This document shows, piece after piece, positions 25,204-33,932 of a DNA stretch of 64,000 bases (its first letter is position 1; the number at the start of each line of letters is the position of its first letter). The stretch is from SIG452 sp045638525 (GTDB lineage Bacteria > Bacillota > Clostridia > UMGS1840), in contig JAZUBQ010000005.1 in assembly GCA_045638525.1 (NCBI GenBank), positions 124,001 through 188,000 on the forward strand, written 5' to 3'. Made by a program: the position numbers and the translations under genes. Under the pieces are notes generated by a model. The model had not been told where the DNA came from and made no database searches. It was given only the letters and a program-made list of their open reading frames with translations.

Positions 25204-26109
25204 TCAACTCTCTGTTTTCACCTTTTGAAGCTGGACTCCGCAAACACCAATCACGATTAAAAGCATTGCAACCAAAGCTTTTTTTGAAAATGGTTCATGC
25301 AAAAATAATACACCGGAAATCACAGAAACAACTGTTGTAAAATTCGAAAAAACAGTTGTTTTGGAAACCGGTAAATAAGAATTTGCATAATTCATCAGAA
25401 AAAATGCCAAAACAGAAGAAATTGCACCAAGATAAAGCACACTCCATAAAAACTCAGTGTGTGTAAACAGAACCAACAAAGCCAGCGGATGTTTGAAGTT
25501 TTCTGCCAAAGCCAAGCTCACAAAGACTAAAAATCCAATCAGCATCATTACATAAGTTCTCTCTACTGCAGAAAATTCAGCAGAAAGTTTACGACTGATA
25601 ATATTATACAAAACCGATGCTATCACCGCACCTGCCAAAAACAAAATCCCAAGTGGCGTTACCGTACCGTCACTTGTTCCCAAAAACGCCATCAAAGAAA
25701 CACCAAAAACTGAAAGTGCAGTAAAAAAATATTGCAAAATTGTCGGAACTTCTTTTAGTAAAAAAATACCGCCAATCATCGAAACCACAGGTATCATTGC
25801 AATCATAACAGACGAAAATGAACTGGTTGTCATGCGAATTCCATAGGTTTCAAACAAGAAATACAAAATTGGTTGAAAACAAGCCATCCCAATCAATTTC
25901 CAAATTTGTTTGGTCAAACGAATTTTTGTTTTTGTAACCAAAAGGAACAAACTCATCACCAAAACCGCAACCAGATACCGGTCAGCCAACACCGCAAACA
26001 CAGAAGCATATCCCAATGCAATTTTAGTAAATAAAAAGCTAAATCCAAAAATTACCTGTGCAACAAACGCAGCAAACGTTGCTCGAAGATTTTTACTGTT
26101 TGTCACCAT
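25204..26109 (-). CDS. DMT/EamA-family transporter
   Basis: A 301-residue protein with ten hydrophobic segments in two EamA halves; the second half ends in the typical SVISGVLFLHEPFSKKALVAM. The family exports amino acids, nucleobases or other metabolites. I start at the ATG at 26109, which has AAGGAGA nine bases upstream and overlaps the MFS gene by 17 bases; a longer frame to 26178 has a basic, non-family extension. Last gene of the presumed eight-gene operon that begins with another EamA transporter at 32411. Confidence 0.85.
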   Translation of the reverse strand: MVTNSKNLRATFAAFVAQVIFGFSFLFTKIALGYASVFAVLADRYLVAVLVMSLFLLVTKTKIRLTKQIWKLIGMACFQPILYFLFETYGIRMTTSSFSSVMIAMIPVVSMIGGIFLLKEVPTILQYFFTALSVFGVSLMAFLGTSDGTVTPLGILFLAGAVIASVLYNIISRKLSAEFSAVERTYVMMLIGFLVFVSLALAENFKHPLALLVLFTHTEFLWSVLYLGAISSVLAFFLMNYANSYLPVSKTTVFSNFTTVVSVISGVLFLHEPFSKKALVAMLLIVIGVCGVQLQKVKTES

Positions 26110-27361
26110 AAACGGGGTCTCCTTCCGCAACAGAATCTCTCCCCTGCTTCGCCAACGCCAATGCAACAAAAATACCAATCAGAGGGAATATTGTGGAAAC
26201 AACCATTCCCACTCGCATTCCTAACTGTTCGGGAGTATACGCCAAGGTTGATGCGAGAGAGATTACTGTAGGGTTCGCTATAGCATTATCTGTAACAAGT
26301 CCCACCAGTTGCGGCACAACAGATGCTCCCATATCTCCACCCGCCGCCATTACAGCATAAATAAAAACTCCGCTATGCGGAAACTTGTCCGACGCAACCA
26401 CTAAAGTGCCGGGCCATAGCATTGATGTGCAAAAGCCGGTGAATGCGCATCCTAACAACCCAAGATAAGGCTGTCCGGAAAAACAGGCAACAAGATAGCA
26501 TATGGTGGCTCCAGCAAATCCGGCAACCAGGGTACGAAACAGATTTTTGCCAAATTTTGCATAAAGAGTTCGTCCAATCCCAAGCATAAATCCAAATAAA
26601 GCAACACCAAACACATCGCCAATCATTTTTGGGACACTAAGAGACTGTTCCGCATACCCCGAAACCCATTGAGACATATTACATTCAGATGCACCGCCCA
26701 AAAAAATCGCAAGTACACACAACCAAAGAGTTTTGTTCCGAAACAGTTTCAAAACACCGGATACCCGCTCGGGCGTTTTCATTTCCGGTATTGGTATCCC
26801 TTGAAACAACAAAGCGGAAGTTAACGGAAGCAGCGAAGACAACAAAATCAAATATTGCCAGTTTTCTCCACCAAAAGCCAACAAAAACAACGTTCCCAGC
26901 ACAACAACCGGAACCAGACTCCAGGCATAAACCGAATGAAGCTTACTCATTTCCCGATCAGGGTCATCCGATGGAATCGCCGCTATGACCGGACTGATTA
27001 ACACCTCACACAAACCAGAGGCTGCAGAAAAAATGATGGTTCCGAGAACAAACCCAAAATATGGATAGTTTGGAAAAACATAGTGCCATCCGGCATAAAC
27101 AATCAGACCCAAAACTGTTAAAACAGGTGTAAATTTAACCGTTTTTTCAATATTGAATTTATGTGAAAAGAAGGAAAAAACCAAATCTACAATTAACTGG
27201 GTGGTGTAATTAATAAAAATTAAAAGACCCAGCAACGTAAAAGACAATCCATAGAGTGAACGGAACGTTAAAAACAAAATCGGCGGCAGATTACAAACCA
27301 CAGCCATAGAAGCACTGGTCGTGTAGCATGCCCAGGTTAATCTCTTATAATGATTCTTCAT
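26093..27361 (-). CDS. Major facilitator superfamily transporter
   Basis: A 422-residue membrane protein with twelve hydrophobic segments. The N-terminal part (SLYGLSFTLLGLLIFINYTTQ) and the central loop with GIPIPEMKTPE resemble MFS carriers of the sugar/nucleoside or fucose-permease type. I chose the ATG at 27361 (GAGG ten bases upstream) over 27376. It sits between a ferredoxin-fused aldo/keto reductase and an EamA transporter in the same operon, which suggests handling of one shared metabolite; the substrate is unknown. Confidence 0.85.
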   Translation of the reverse strand: MKNHYKRLTWACYTTSASMAVVCNLPPILFLTFRSLYGLSFTLLGLLIFINYTTQLIVDLVFSFFSHKFNIEKTVKFTPVLTVLGLIVYAGWHYVFPNYPYFGFVLGTIIFSAASGLCEVLISPVIAAIPSDDPDREMSKLHSVYAWSLVPVVVLGTLFLLAFGGENWQYLILLSSLLPLTSALLFQGIPIPEMKTPERVSGVLKLFRNKTLWLCVLAIFLGGASECNMSQWVSGYAEQSLSVPKMIGDVFGVALFGFMLGIGRTLYAKFGKNLFRTLVAGFAGATICYLVACFSGQPYLGLLGCAFTGFCTSMLWPGTLVVASDKFPHSGVFIYAVMAAGGDMGASVVPQLVGLVTDNAIANPTVISLASTLAYTPEQLGMRVGMVVSTIFPLIGIFVALALAKQGRDSVAEGDPVYGDKQ

Positions 27362-27382
27362 AAGTATAATCCTCAACGTATT

Positions 27383-28561
27383 CTAAAATTTGGTGTATCG
27401 ACGAGTCAAAGTTCTTGCCATACGATAAACGGGTCCTTCCAGTTCTTTGGCAACCGTATTCAAATGTTTCCGAATAGGAAGGCCCTGAGGACAATGCTGT
27501 TCGCATTTACCACAACGGATGCATGCAGAAGCAGCCGTAGAATTTTCACGCAGAGCGGTACACATAAAATAATCCTTCAATCCGTGAAACTTCCCTTCGG
27601 TATAACGTCTGTTATACGCAGCAAAAGCTCCCGGAATATCAACATTTTTCGGACAAGGAACACAATAACCGCATCCGGTACAACCAATTTTCATATTACG
27701 ATTGATTGCTTGTACCACACGTGAAAGCATCTCCTCATCTTCCCGGGTAAAATTCCCCACTTTGGTATCTGATGCAGTTTGGATGTTTTCCATAACCATA
27801 TCAATAGAATTCATTCCGGACAGCACCAGAGTCACCTCCGGCTGATTCCATAACCAACGCAATGCCCACTGCGCCGGAGTATATTGTTTTTTATAATCAG
27901 AAAATATCTGTTTTGCTTCTTTGGGTAAGCGATTTGCCAGTCTTCCTCCTCGAAGCGGTTCCATAATCATAACGGGCAAACGTTTTTGATTTGCATAAGA
28001 AAGTCCACGTCTGCCTGCTTGTGAATGTTCATCCAGATAATTGTACTGAATCATACAAAAATCCCAATCATTGGCATCCACAAGTTTACAAAACATATCC
28101 GAATTTCCATGATACGAAAAACCAAGTTGACGGATTTGCCCTGTTTCTTTTTTGTGGGCAAACCAATCCAAAAACCCAAGAGAACACATCCGTTCCCATG
28201 CCTTGATATCAGATAACATGTGTAACAAATAATAATCGATATAATCGGTTCGCAGCCGACTCAGTTCTTCCTGAAAAATCCGCTCAAAATCAGCTTCTGT
28301 TTTCACAAGATAGTGCGGAAGCTTAGTTGCAATATATACATGCTCACGAATCTGATTTTTTTCTAATACTTCACCGAGCAGAGCTTCACTTCCCGGATAA
28401 ATATAAGCGCTGTCAAAATAATTGACACCGTTTTGGTATGCTGTCAGGATTTCCGATTCCGCTTTGGGAAAATCCAATTTTCCCATTTTTGTGGTAAAAC
28501 GCATGCAGCCGAATCCAAGTGCAGACAAATTATTGTTATATCGATCTTTTCTGTAATTCAT
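27383..28561 (-). CDS. Aldo/keto reductase fused to a ferredoxin domain
   Basis: A 392-residue enzyme. The N-terminal AKR barrel has the family residues in GFGCMRF, the catalytic Asp/Tyr region VNYFDSAYIYPGSEALLGE near residue 48, and YIDYYLLHML near residue 108. The C-terminal third carries CTGCGYCVPCPKNVDIP near residue 294 and CIRCGKCEQHCPQGLPI near residue 346, two [4Fe-4S] motifs. Such fusions are common in anaerobes and presumably use ferredoxin or flavodoxin rather than only NAD(P)H. A flavodoxin-like gene lies 16 bases upstream, so the two may be redox partners (inference). Substrate unknown. Confidence 0.92.
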   Translation of the reverse strand: MNYRKDRYNNNLSALGFGCMRFTTKMGKLDFPKAESEILTAYQNGVNYFDSAYIYPGSEALLGEVLEKNQIREHVYIATKLPHYLVKTEADFERIFQEELSRLRTDYIDYYLLHMLSDIKAWERMCSLGFLDWFAHKKETGQIRQLGFSYHGNSDMFCKLVDANDWDFCMIQYNYLDEHSQAGRRGLSYANQKRLPVMIMEPLRGGRLANRLPKEAKQIFSDYKKQYTPAQWALRWLWNQPEVTLVLSGMNSIDMVMENIQTASDTKVGNFTREDEEMLSRVVQAINRNMKIGCTGCGYCVPCPKNVDIPGAFAAYNRRYTEGKFHGLKDYFMCTALRENSTAASACIRCGKCEQHCPQGLPIRKHLNTVAKELEGPVYRMARTLTRRYTKF

Positions 28562-28576
28562 AGCAACTCTTCCGTT

Positions 28577-29104
28577 CTATTCTTTTGCGTAGTTCACTAA
28601 TTCTGTAATTGCATTTTTATCGGTAAAATCGCCATCACAATCACAAAGCTCAATTAAAAGTCGTTCCATTTCAGTGGGATTTTCTTTGTCCGACATAATT
28701 TTCTTTAAAGTTTTCAACGCAGTACGATGCACCAACGAAAGTTCGGAAAGCACCATTTTACCCATAAAATTATAAATCTTAAAACGGGATTCAGAACCAC
28801 CTTTAAAGTTTTTTTCAATGACGAGTTTATCATAATAATCTCGACAATCAAGCGGTGTGATTCCTGTTGTATACACAATCAGTTTTTTTCCTCCCAAACG
28901 ATCCAGGTGTTTCGTTAACAAACTGACACCTGCAATCACTTCAGCATATAAACCGCCACCATATATAATAGTATTATAAGAAAGCAAATCGTCAATCTTT
29001 ACTTTTTTAGCATCGAAAATATCACATTCAAGTGATTCTGCAATCCACTGAGCATACGCTTTTGTGGATCCGTATTTTGAACGATAAACAACTACTGTAC
29101 TCAA
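28577..29104 (-). CDS. Flavodoxin-domain protein (HemG-like)
   Basis: A 175-residue protein with a flavodoxin fold: the FMN phosphate loop VYRSKYGSTKAYAQWIAE at the N-terminus, IYGGGLYAEVIAG near residue 48 and VYTTGITPL near residue 78. The pattern resembles the flavodoxin/HemG (protoporphyrinogen oxidase) group, often annotated so in Clostridia without heme synthesis. The start is TTG at 29104, overlapping the capA-like gene by four bases, with AAGGA upstream. It probably donates electrons to the adjacent ferredoxin-fused reductase; this is inferred from order only. Confidence 0.85.
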   Translation of the reverse strand: MSTVVVYRSKYGSTKAYAQWIAESLECDIFDAKKVKIDDLLSYNTIIYGGGLYAEVIAGVSLLTKHLDRLGGKKLIVYTTGITPLDCRDYYDKLVIEKNFKGGSESRFKIYNFMGKMVLSELSLVHRTALKTLKKIMSDKENPTEMERLLIELCDCDGDFTDKNAITELVNYAKE

Positions 29105-30213
29105 TTTGCAACACTTCCTTTATAATTACTCTGAGCTTCCATTTTCCTAATCAATTCTTCAAAATATTCATATGACACAGCTGAACCGTGTTTTTGTGCC
29201 ATTTCAGAGGTATACTTAGAGAACGGAACGATCCGGATATTGGAAAATCCCGCTTCATACTGTGTGATAACAGGCTCGAATTTCACATTTTCGATCCATT
29301 TTTCATCACCTTTTACCACCATATCAAATAAGATAGTTCCTCCGATTAAATTCACAGGATTCTTTTGTGCGGAAATGTAATTCCCTAAGGAATAAACCAC
29401 CAAAGTATCTCCCACAAATTCCACCGGTTGAATGGTGTGTGGATGAGTTCCTACAATGACATCGCAACCGGCATCGGCTAATAATTTCGCATGTTGTTTT
29501 TGAACGTCATTCGGAACAGACTGATTTTCCTCTCCCCAATGCACCAAGCATATAACAAAATCCGCCATATCCTTTGCTCGCTGAATATCCGAAACCATAC
29601 GTTCCTCATTTGCCAACGGGACATAATAGTCACTGTTTTCACTCAAAGAAAGTCCGTTTGTATGATAAGTATAGTTGACAAATGCGATTTTAATGTCATT
29701 TTTTTCATAAATTTTAACAGTATCTTCATCTTTTTTGTGAATGCCAACCATAAAAGCATTCTGTTCACGATAAAAGTTATAAGTGTTGGCAATTCCTGCT
29801 TCTCCCTTATCAAACACGTGGTTATTTGCATGAGAAAACACATCAAAACCCAACTGAATCATATCCAACCCAACCTGTTCGGGAGAATTGAAAAGCGGAT
29901 ATGAGGAAACACCCAGTTGTGTTCCACCTAATGGAGTTTCCTGATTCAAATAAGCAATATCCGCAGACTGAATATCTTCTGCCACAAGCTGATACATCGG
30001 CAGAAAATCATAGGCATCACCGGGTGCATTATCATCCGCCTGCCAATAAACACAATTATGGATCAAATTATCTCCTGCTCCATAAAAAGAAACTCTTTTT
30101 TCGGCTATAACATCATTTGGTATTTCTAAAACTGTTTCTTTTACTTGCTCACCACAAGCAGACAAAAGAATTGCCATCAAAAATAAGGCAACAATTCCAA
30201 AACGTATTCTCAT
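29101..30213 (-). CDS. CapA/PgsA-family lipoprotein (metallophosphatase-like)
   Basis: A 370-residue exported lipoprotein: signal MRIRFGIVALFLMAILL and lipobox LSAC. The CapA domain shows SFYGAGDNLIHN near residue 46, NQETPLGG near residue 91, SHANNHVFDKG near residue 127 and VGTHPHTIQPVE near residue 255, the conserved Asp/Asn/His residues of the dimetal phosphoesterase-like fold. The family includes poly-gamma-glutamate synthesis protein PgsA/CapA, but no pgsBC genes are present, so a role in capsule is unsupported. It lies in the eight-gene operon next to two HAD phosphatases. Confidence 0.88.
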   Translation of the reverse strand: MRIRFGIVALFLMAILLSACGEQVKETVLEIPNDVIAEKRVSFYGAGDNLIHNCVYWQADDNAPGDAYDFLPMYQLVAEDIQSADIAYLNQETPLGGTQLGVSSYPLFNSPEQVGLDMIQLGFDVFSHANNHVFDKGEAGIANTYNFYREQNAFMVGIHKKDEDTVKIYEKNDIKIAFVNYTYHTNGLSLSENSDYYVPLANEERMVSDIQRAKDMADFVICLVHWGEENQSVPNDVQKQHAKLLADAGCDVIVGTHPHTIQPVEFVGDTLVVYSLGNYISAQKNPVNLIGGTILFDMVVKGDEKWIENVKFEPVITQYEAGFSNIRIVPFSKYTSEMAQKHGSAVSYEYFEELIRKMEAQSNYKGSVAN

Positions 30214-30246
30214 ATGAAAACCTCATTCCCTTCGGATAACTTCTGA

Positions 30247-30858
30247 CTATCTCTCACAAAAAATAAAGTTTTCCAGTTCCTTTGCATTACCGTCGAAACA
30301 ATATCCCAAAATTCCAAGTTTTTTTGCACTATCAATATTTTCTTGGTAATCATCAACAAATAAGCACTCTTCTGCCTGCAAGGAAAATTCGTTTAAAACA
30401 TACTGAAATATTTCGCAATCCGGCTTCGCCATTCCTACCAGAGCAGAAAACACCAACCCATCAAAACCTTCCAGCACAGACGAAATCCAAGGAACCAACT
30501 TGCAACGTTCTGCAAAGGTTTTCGTAGCATTGGAAAGCAAGTACAGATGATATCCTTTTTCTTTCAATTTTCGAACCAAACGTAGCATACCATGCACAGG
30601 AGTAGCTGTATTTGTCCAGTTATCATACACACTACAAGCGTCAATATGAAGTTCTTCGGGCAATTTAGAACAAATTTTTGCAAACATTGCTTCATCTGTT
30701 AAGATGCCTCGATTCAAACCATCCCAATCGTAAGTGTCAAATACCACATCACGAATCAGTTGTCTGTTCGCTTCATCTTCTATGTAGGTGGAAACAGTGC
30801 GGTCTGCCATTGTCCACCCTAATACATTCCCAAAATCAAAAATAATGTTTTTAATCAT
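30247..30858 (-). CDS. HAD superfamily hydrolase (tandem copy 2)
   Basis: A 203-residue HAD-IA hydrolase with motif I IFDFGNVLG (an Asn takes the usual second Asp position, as in some non-phosphatase HADs), motif II LYLLSNATK, and motif III/IV KPDCEIF and CLFVDDYQENIDSA. The ATG at 30858 has GGGGAGG four bases upstream. It is a clear paralogue of the gene just upstream (same DFGNVLG start and SRLPEEL-like segment), so the pair arose by tandem duplication. DFGNV-type HADs are often annotated as haloacid dehalogenase-like phosphatases; substrate unknown. Confidence 0.88.
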   Translation of the reverse strand: MIKNIIFDFGNVLGWTMADRTVSTYIEDEANRQLIRDVVFDTYDWDGLNRGILTDEAMFAKICSKLPEELHIDACSVYDNWTNTATPVHGMLRLVRKLKEKGYHLYLLSNATKTFAERCKLVPWISSVLEGFDGLVFSALVGMAKPDCEIFQYVLNEFSLQAEECLFVDDYQENIDSAKKLGILGYCFDGNAKELENFIFCER

Positions 30859-30871
30859 ACAACCTCCCCTG

Positions 30872-31477
30872 TTACTGCTCAATATAATCTCTTAATTTCG
30901 AAACATCGCCGTCAAAATGATATCCGTTAATTCCGGCAGTTTTTGCTCCATCTAAATTTTTATGGATATCATCAATAAACAAACATTCTTCTGCTTTCAA
31001 ATCAAATGTTTCCAAAACATACTCAAAAATTTCACGATCAGGCTTTGCCATCTTAATGGTTCCGGATAGCACCAAACCATCAAACTGTTCAAACAAAGTA
31101 CGAATCCAGGGAACTTTATGATAACTTTCAGCAAATCCAACGCTGATATTGGAAAGCAGATATAATTTATATCCTTTTTGCTTCAATTCGCGAATCAAAC
31201 GAGACATTCCGGGAACCGGTGTCATAGTATTAATCCAGTTTTCATACACAATGCAAGCATCCTGATGGAGTTCTTCCGGTAAACGACTGCAAATTCCTGC
31301 AATTACTTCTTCATCGGTGATATCACCACGATCCAAACGATCCCAGTATAATCGGTCAAACACTACATCACGAATCATATTTTTTTCGTTAACATCCTCT
31401 ACATAAGCACCTGTCAGACAATCGGCATAACATTGCCCCAGAACGTTGCCAAAATCAAAAATCAAATTTTTTATCAT
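30872..31477 (-). CDS. HAD superfamily hydrolase (tandem copy 1)
   Basis: A 201-residue HAD-IA hydrolase with LIFDFGNVLGQ, YKLYLLSNISVGFAE, KMAKPDREIFEYVLE and CLFIDDIHKNLDGA. These are the same motif set as the downstream copy, with the helical cap between motifs I and II. Start at the ATG at 31477 with GGAGGAA upstream, one base after the DMT gene ends, so it is translationally close-coupled. The two paralogues may have diverged in substrate or form a heterodimer; neither is testable by eye. Confidence 0.88.
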   Translation of the reverse strand: MIKNLIFDFGNVLGQCYADCLTGAYVEDVNEKNMIRDVVFDRLYWDRLDRGDITDEEVIAGICSRLPEELHQDACIVYENWINTMTPVPGMSRLIRELKQKGYKLYLLSNISVGFAESYHKVPWIRTLFEQFDGLVLSGTIKMAKPDREIFEYVLETFDLKAEECLFIDDIHKNLDGAKTAGINGYHFDGDVSKLRDYIEQ

Positions 31478-31478
31478 A

Positions 31479-32411
31479 TTATTTATTCCTCCATCGCAAT
31501 TTAAAATCGTTCAGTATTAAAACTCCAAATGTAATCATTCCCAAAGCCAGCAAAATTTTAGAATATGAAATTCCGCTTGACTCAGTCAGCAACCACTCAG
31601 ACAATACAACACCGAAAACGGGTATCATAAAACTGAAAACCGCCACTTTGGAAATAGGGTTATATGTGAGCAATACTCCCCAAAGAGAATATGCAACTGC
31701 TGACAAAAAGGAAAGATATATCAACACACTCCACGATTGCCCGGTAGTAACCGAAACAGTGCCACCAAACAGCAATCCAAGTAACATCATCACAATACCG
31801 CCAAACATAAACTGATAGCCGCTAATCACCACAGAATCTTCGCTGGAAGAATACCGTTTCATCAAAGAAGAAGAAACCCCATAGCAAACAGTTGCCAAAA
31901 ATACAAATCCTTCTCCAAAAAAATTAAATTCTGAATCCAGACCGTTCCAATTGATGAACACGATTCCAAAAAATCCAATCAAACAAGCCAAAATTTTCCG
32001 TACGCTCAATCGTTCATACCGAAACACCAAGCTGCCGATTAGAATTGCCGAAAATGTACCGGAGCCGCTGATAACAGTTCCTTTCACGCCGGTGGTATGT
32101 ACCAAACCAATATAGAAAAATACATATTGCAAAATCGTTTGAAATAAGGAAACCCATGCTATTTTTCCATAATTTTCCCGTCTGGGGAACAATAGTTTTT
32201 TTCGTATGAAACTATAAACTGCAACAACCAAAAATCCCGCTAAAAAAAATCGGATTCCTGCAAACAGAATGGTTGAAGCTGCACCGGTATCTGAAAGCAT
32301 TAAAGTATATCCAATTTTAATAAAAGGCGTTGCACTCCCCCAAAGGGCACAGCAAAAGATTGCAACCAACGTTACAAAAAAGCTGTTGGTTAATAAGTTG
32401 GTTGTTTTCAT
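31479..32411 (-). CDS. DMT/EamA-family transporter, first gene of the operon
   Basis: A 310-residue ten-helix transporter starting MKTTNLLTNSFFVTLVAIF. The first EamA half has the typical ALWGSATPFIKIGY. Start at the ATG at 32411 with GGAG eight bases upstream; the in-frame extension to 32465 lacks a ribosome site. It is distinct from the EamA gene at the far end of the operon. Having exporters at both ends of a redox/phosphatase gene set suggests handling of an exported or imported small molecule (inference). Confidence 0.87.
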   Translation of the reverse strand: MKTTNLLTNSFFVTLVAIFCCALWGSATPFIKIGYTLMLSDTGAASTILFAGIRFFLAGFLVVAVYSFIRKKLLFPRRENYGKIAWVSLFQTILQYVFFYIGLVHTTGVKGTVISGSGTFSAILIGSLVFRYERLSVRKILACLIGFFGIVFINWNGLDSEFNFFGEGFVFLATVCYGVSSSLMKRYSSSEDSVVISGYQFMFGGIVMMLLGLLFGGTVSVTTGQSWSVLIYLSFLSAVAYSLWGVLLTYNPISKVAVFSFMIPVFGVVLSEWLLTESSGISYSKILLALGMITFGVLILNDFKLRWRNK

Positions 32412-32498
32412 ATTTTGTCTCCAAAAAGTTTTGAATTCCCTTGTTTTTATTAATTTTTCAAACAAATCAAAATCATAAACTTACAAAATTACCACGAT

Positions 32499-32527
32499 AT
32501 TATAACACATAAAATAAAAAATGACAA
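32499..32527 (-). promoter_or_regulatory. Promoter of the eight-gene operon
   Basis: Minus strand: TTGTCA (32527-32522), 17-bp spacer, TATAAT (32504-32499). The -35 box lies inside the terminator of the upstream amidohydrolase gene. Confidence 0.7.
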
Positions 32528-32555
32528 TAGTTGTTACGCAAATATTGTCATTTTT
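32516..32555 (-). terminator. Terminator of the cysK/M20 operon
   Basis: AAAAATGACAATA and TATTGTCATTTTT form a 13-bp stem with flanking A/T tracts, 26 bases past the M20 stop. Confidence 0.85.
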
Positions 32556-32580
32556 TTCTTTTTTTTCGTATTATTTTAAA

Positions 32581-33876
32581 TTATTGGCTGTTTTTTAGAT
32601 ACTCCAAATATTGAGAACGAGAAAATACCGGCACAAAATTTTTCATAATTTTCTTGGCTTGTTCGGCATCATTTTTCAGTAAATCCACGCAGTTTGCAGA
32701 AAGAATTTTTGCAGCTCCGACATAACTTACATCGGGATTGGATACAAGAAACTCCTTACTGTGAATAACACCGCTAAAACCACCGATACAAGGTTGAATA
32801 GTGGGTAAAACTGAGCTGATATCTCCAATATCGGAAGAACCGACCGATTCTGCATTGGTGACCAGACAATTTTCTCCTAAAACTTCTTTGGCATTTTCTT
32901 CAGAAATAAGATTTAATTCCAAGCTTTCTTTCAAAGGCAAAAATCCAAGTAAATCCTCAACTGAAACTGTTGTTCCAATCATTTGAGAAGCTCCGTTAAC
33001 CGCACGGTTAACAGCATCATTTCCTTTTTGAATAGCATCAAACGTTGCACCTCTGACATAAGTTTCAATGCAAACCTCATCGGGCACAGAATTCACCACA
33101 TCCCCACCTTTGGTAATGATGGGATGAATCCGAATCCTGTCTTCCTCTAAAAAGGTATCTCGATTGGAATGAACTCCCAAAATAGCCAACGCCGCTGCAT
33201 TGAGGGCATTCACACCTTCATAGGGTCTGCTTCCGTGGGCAGCTTTTCCGTGAAAAGTGATGGACTTTGCCATAAACCCCAAGTTATAAACTCTGGAATA
33301 AAACGTGGAAGCAGGAGCTTCGGTTTGAGCGTGAATCATCATGACAATATCTACATCGTCGAAAGCCCCCTCATAAAACAACTGTTGTTTGCCACCAAAG
33401 AACTGAATTTTCCCCTCCGATTTCAGTTTCATTCTGGAAGATAAGTCGATGTATTCTTCAGACGGAACAGCAAAAAATGTAATTTTTCCGCCAAGTTCTT
33501 CCATAACGCCGCTGTTTTTGATACCGATTGCTGCACCAAGCATTGCGGCAATCTGTGCGTGATGTCCGCAAGCGTGTGCAACTCCCGACGCAGTTGCATA
33601 GGGATGCCCGTTACAAACAAGTGCATCCATCTCTCCTATGATACAAATATTGGGGCCTTCTTTTGTGCCGGATACAGTAGCTTTCACTCCCGTCATTGCA
33701 TAGGGATATCCATATGTAATCTCCAAATCATCGAAGGTTTGACGGACCAACCGAGAGGTTTTCTCTTCAAAATATCCAAGCTCCGGTTGTTTCAATACAG
33801 ACTCCCCAATGGAAATAATCTGTTCCCGATAATCATCAATCGTATTCCAAAGCTTTTTCTTTAATTCACAACTCAT
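32581..33876 (-). CDS. M20-family amidohydrolase
   Basis: A 431-residue metal-dependent amidohydrolase of the M20D (aminoacylase/IAA-amino acid hydrolase) type. Metal-site sequences visible are GEMDALVC near residue 80, HACGHHAQIAAMLGAA near residue 105, VPSEEY near residue 155 and MIHAQTEAP near residue 189, and the dimerisation domain begins near FHGKAAHGSRPYEGVNALN. Such enzymes cleave N-acyl amino acids or dipeptides. It follows cysK by 56 bases, so the pair may salvage or trim a sulfur amino acid conjugate (inference only). Confidence 0.88.
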   Translation of the reverse strand: MSCELKKKLWNTIDDYREQIISIGESVLKQPELGYFEEKTSRLVRQTFDDLEITYGYPYAMTGVKATVSGTKEGPNICIIGEMDALVCNGHPYATASGVAHACGHHAQIAAMLGAAIGIKNSGVMEELGGKITFFAVPSEEYIDLSSRMKLKSEGKIQFFGGKQQLFYEGAFDDVDIVMMIHAQTEAPASTFYSRVYNLGFMAKSITFHGKAAHGSRPYEGVNALNAAALAILGVHSNRDTFLEEDRIRIHPIITKGGDVVNSVPDEVCIETYVRGATFDAIQKGNDAVNRAVNGASQMIGTTVSVEDLLGFLPLKESLELNLISEENAKEVLGENCLVTNAESVGSSDIGDISSVLPTIQPCIGGFSGVIHSKEFLVSNPDVSYVGAAKILSANCVDLLKNDAEQAKKIMKNFVPVFSRSQYLEYLKNSQ

Positions 33877-33932
33877 ACTACTTTCTCCAATCGCATGATA
33901 GTTTCATATCGTTTTCAATAAAATTAAAAAAA

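Noticed and set aside
29101..30213. Capsule (poly-gamma-glutamate) locus
   Set aside because: The CapA-like protein has no pgsB or pgsC neighbours.
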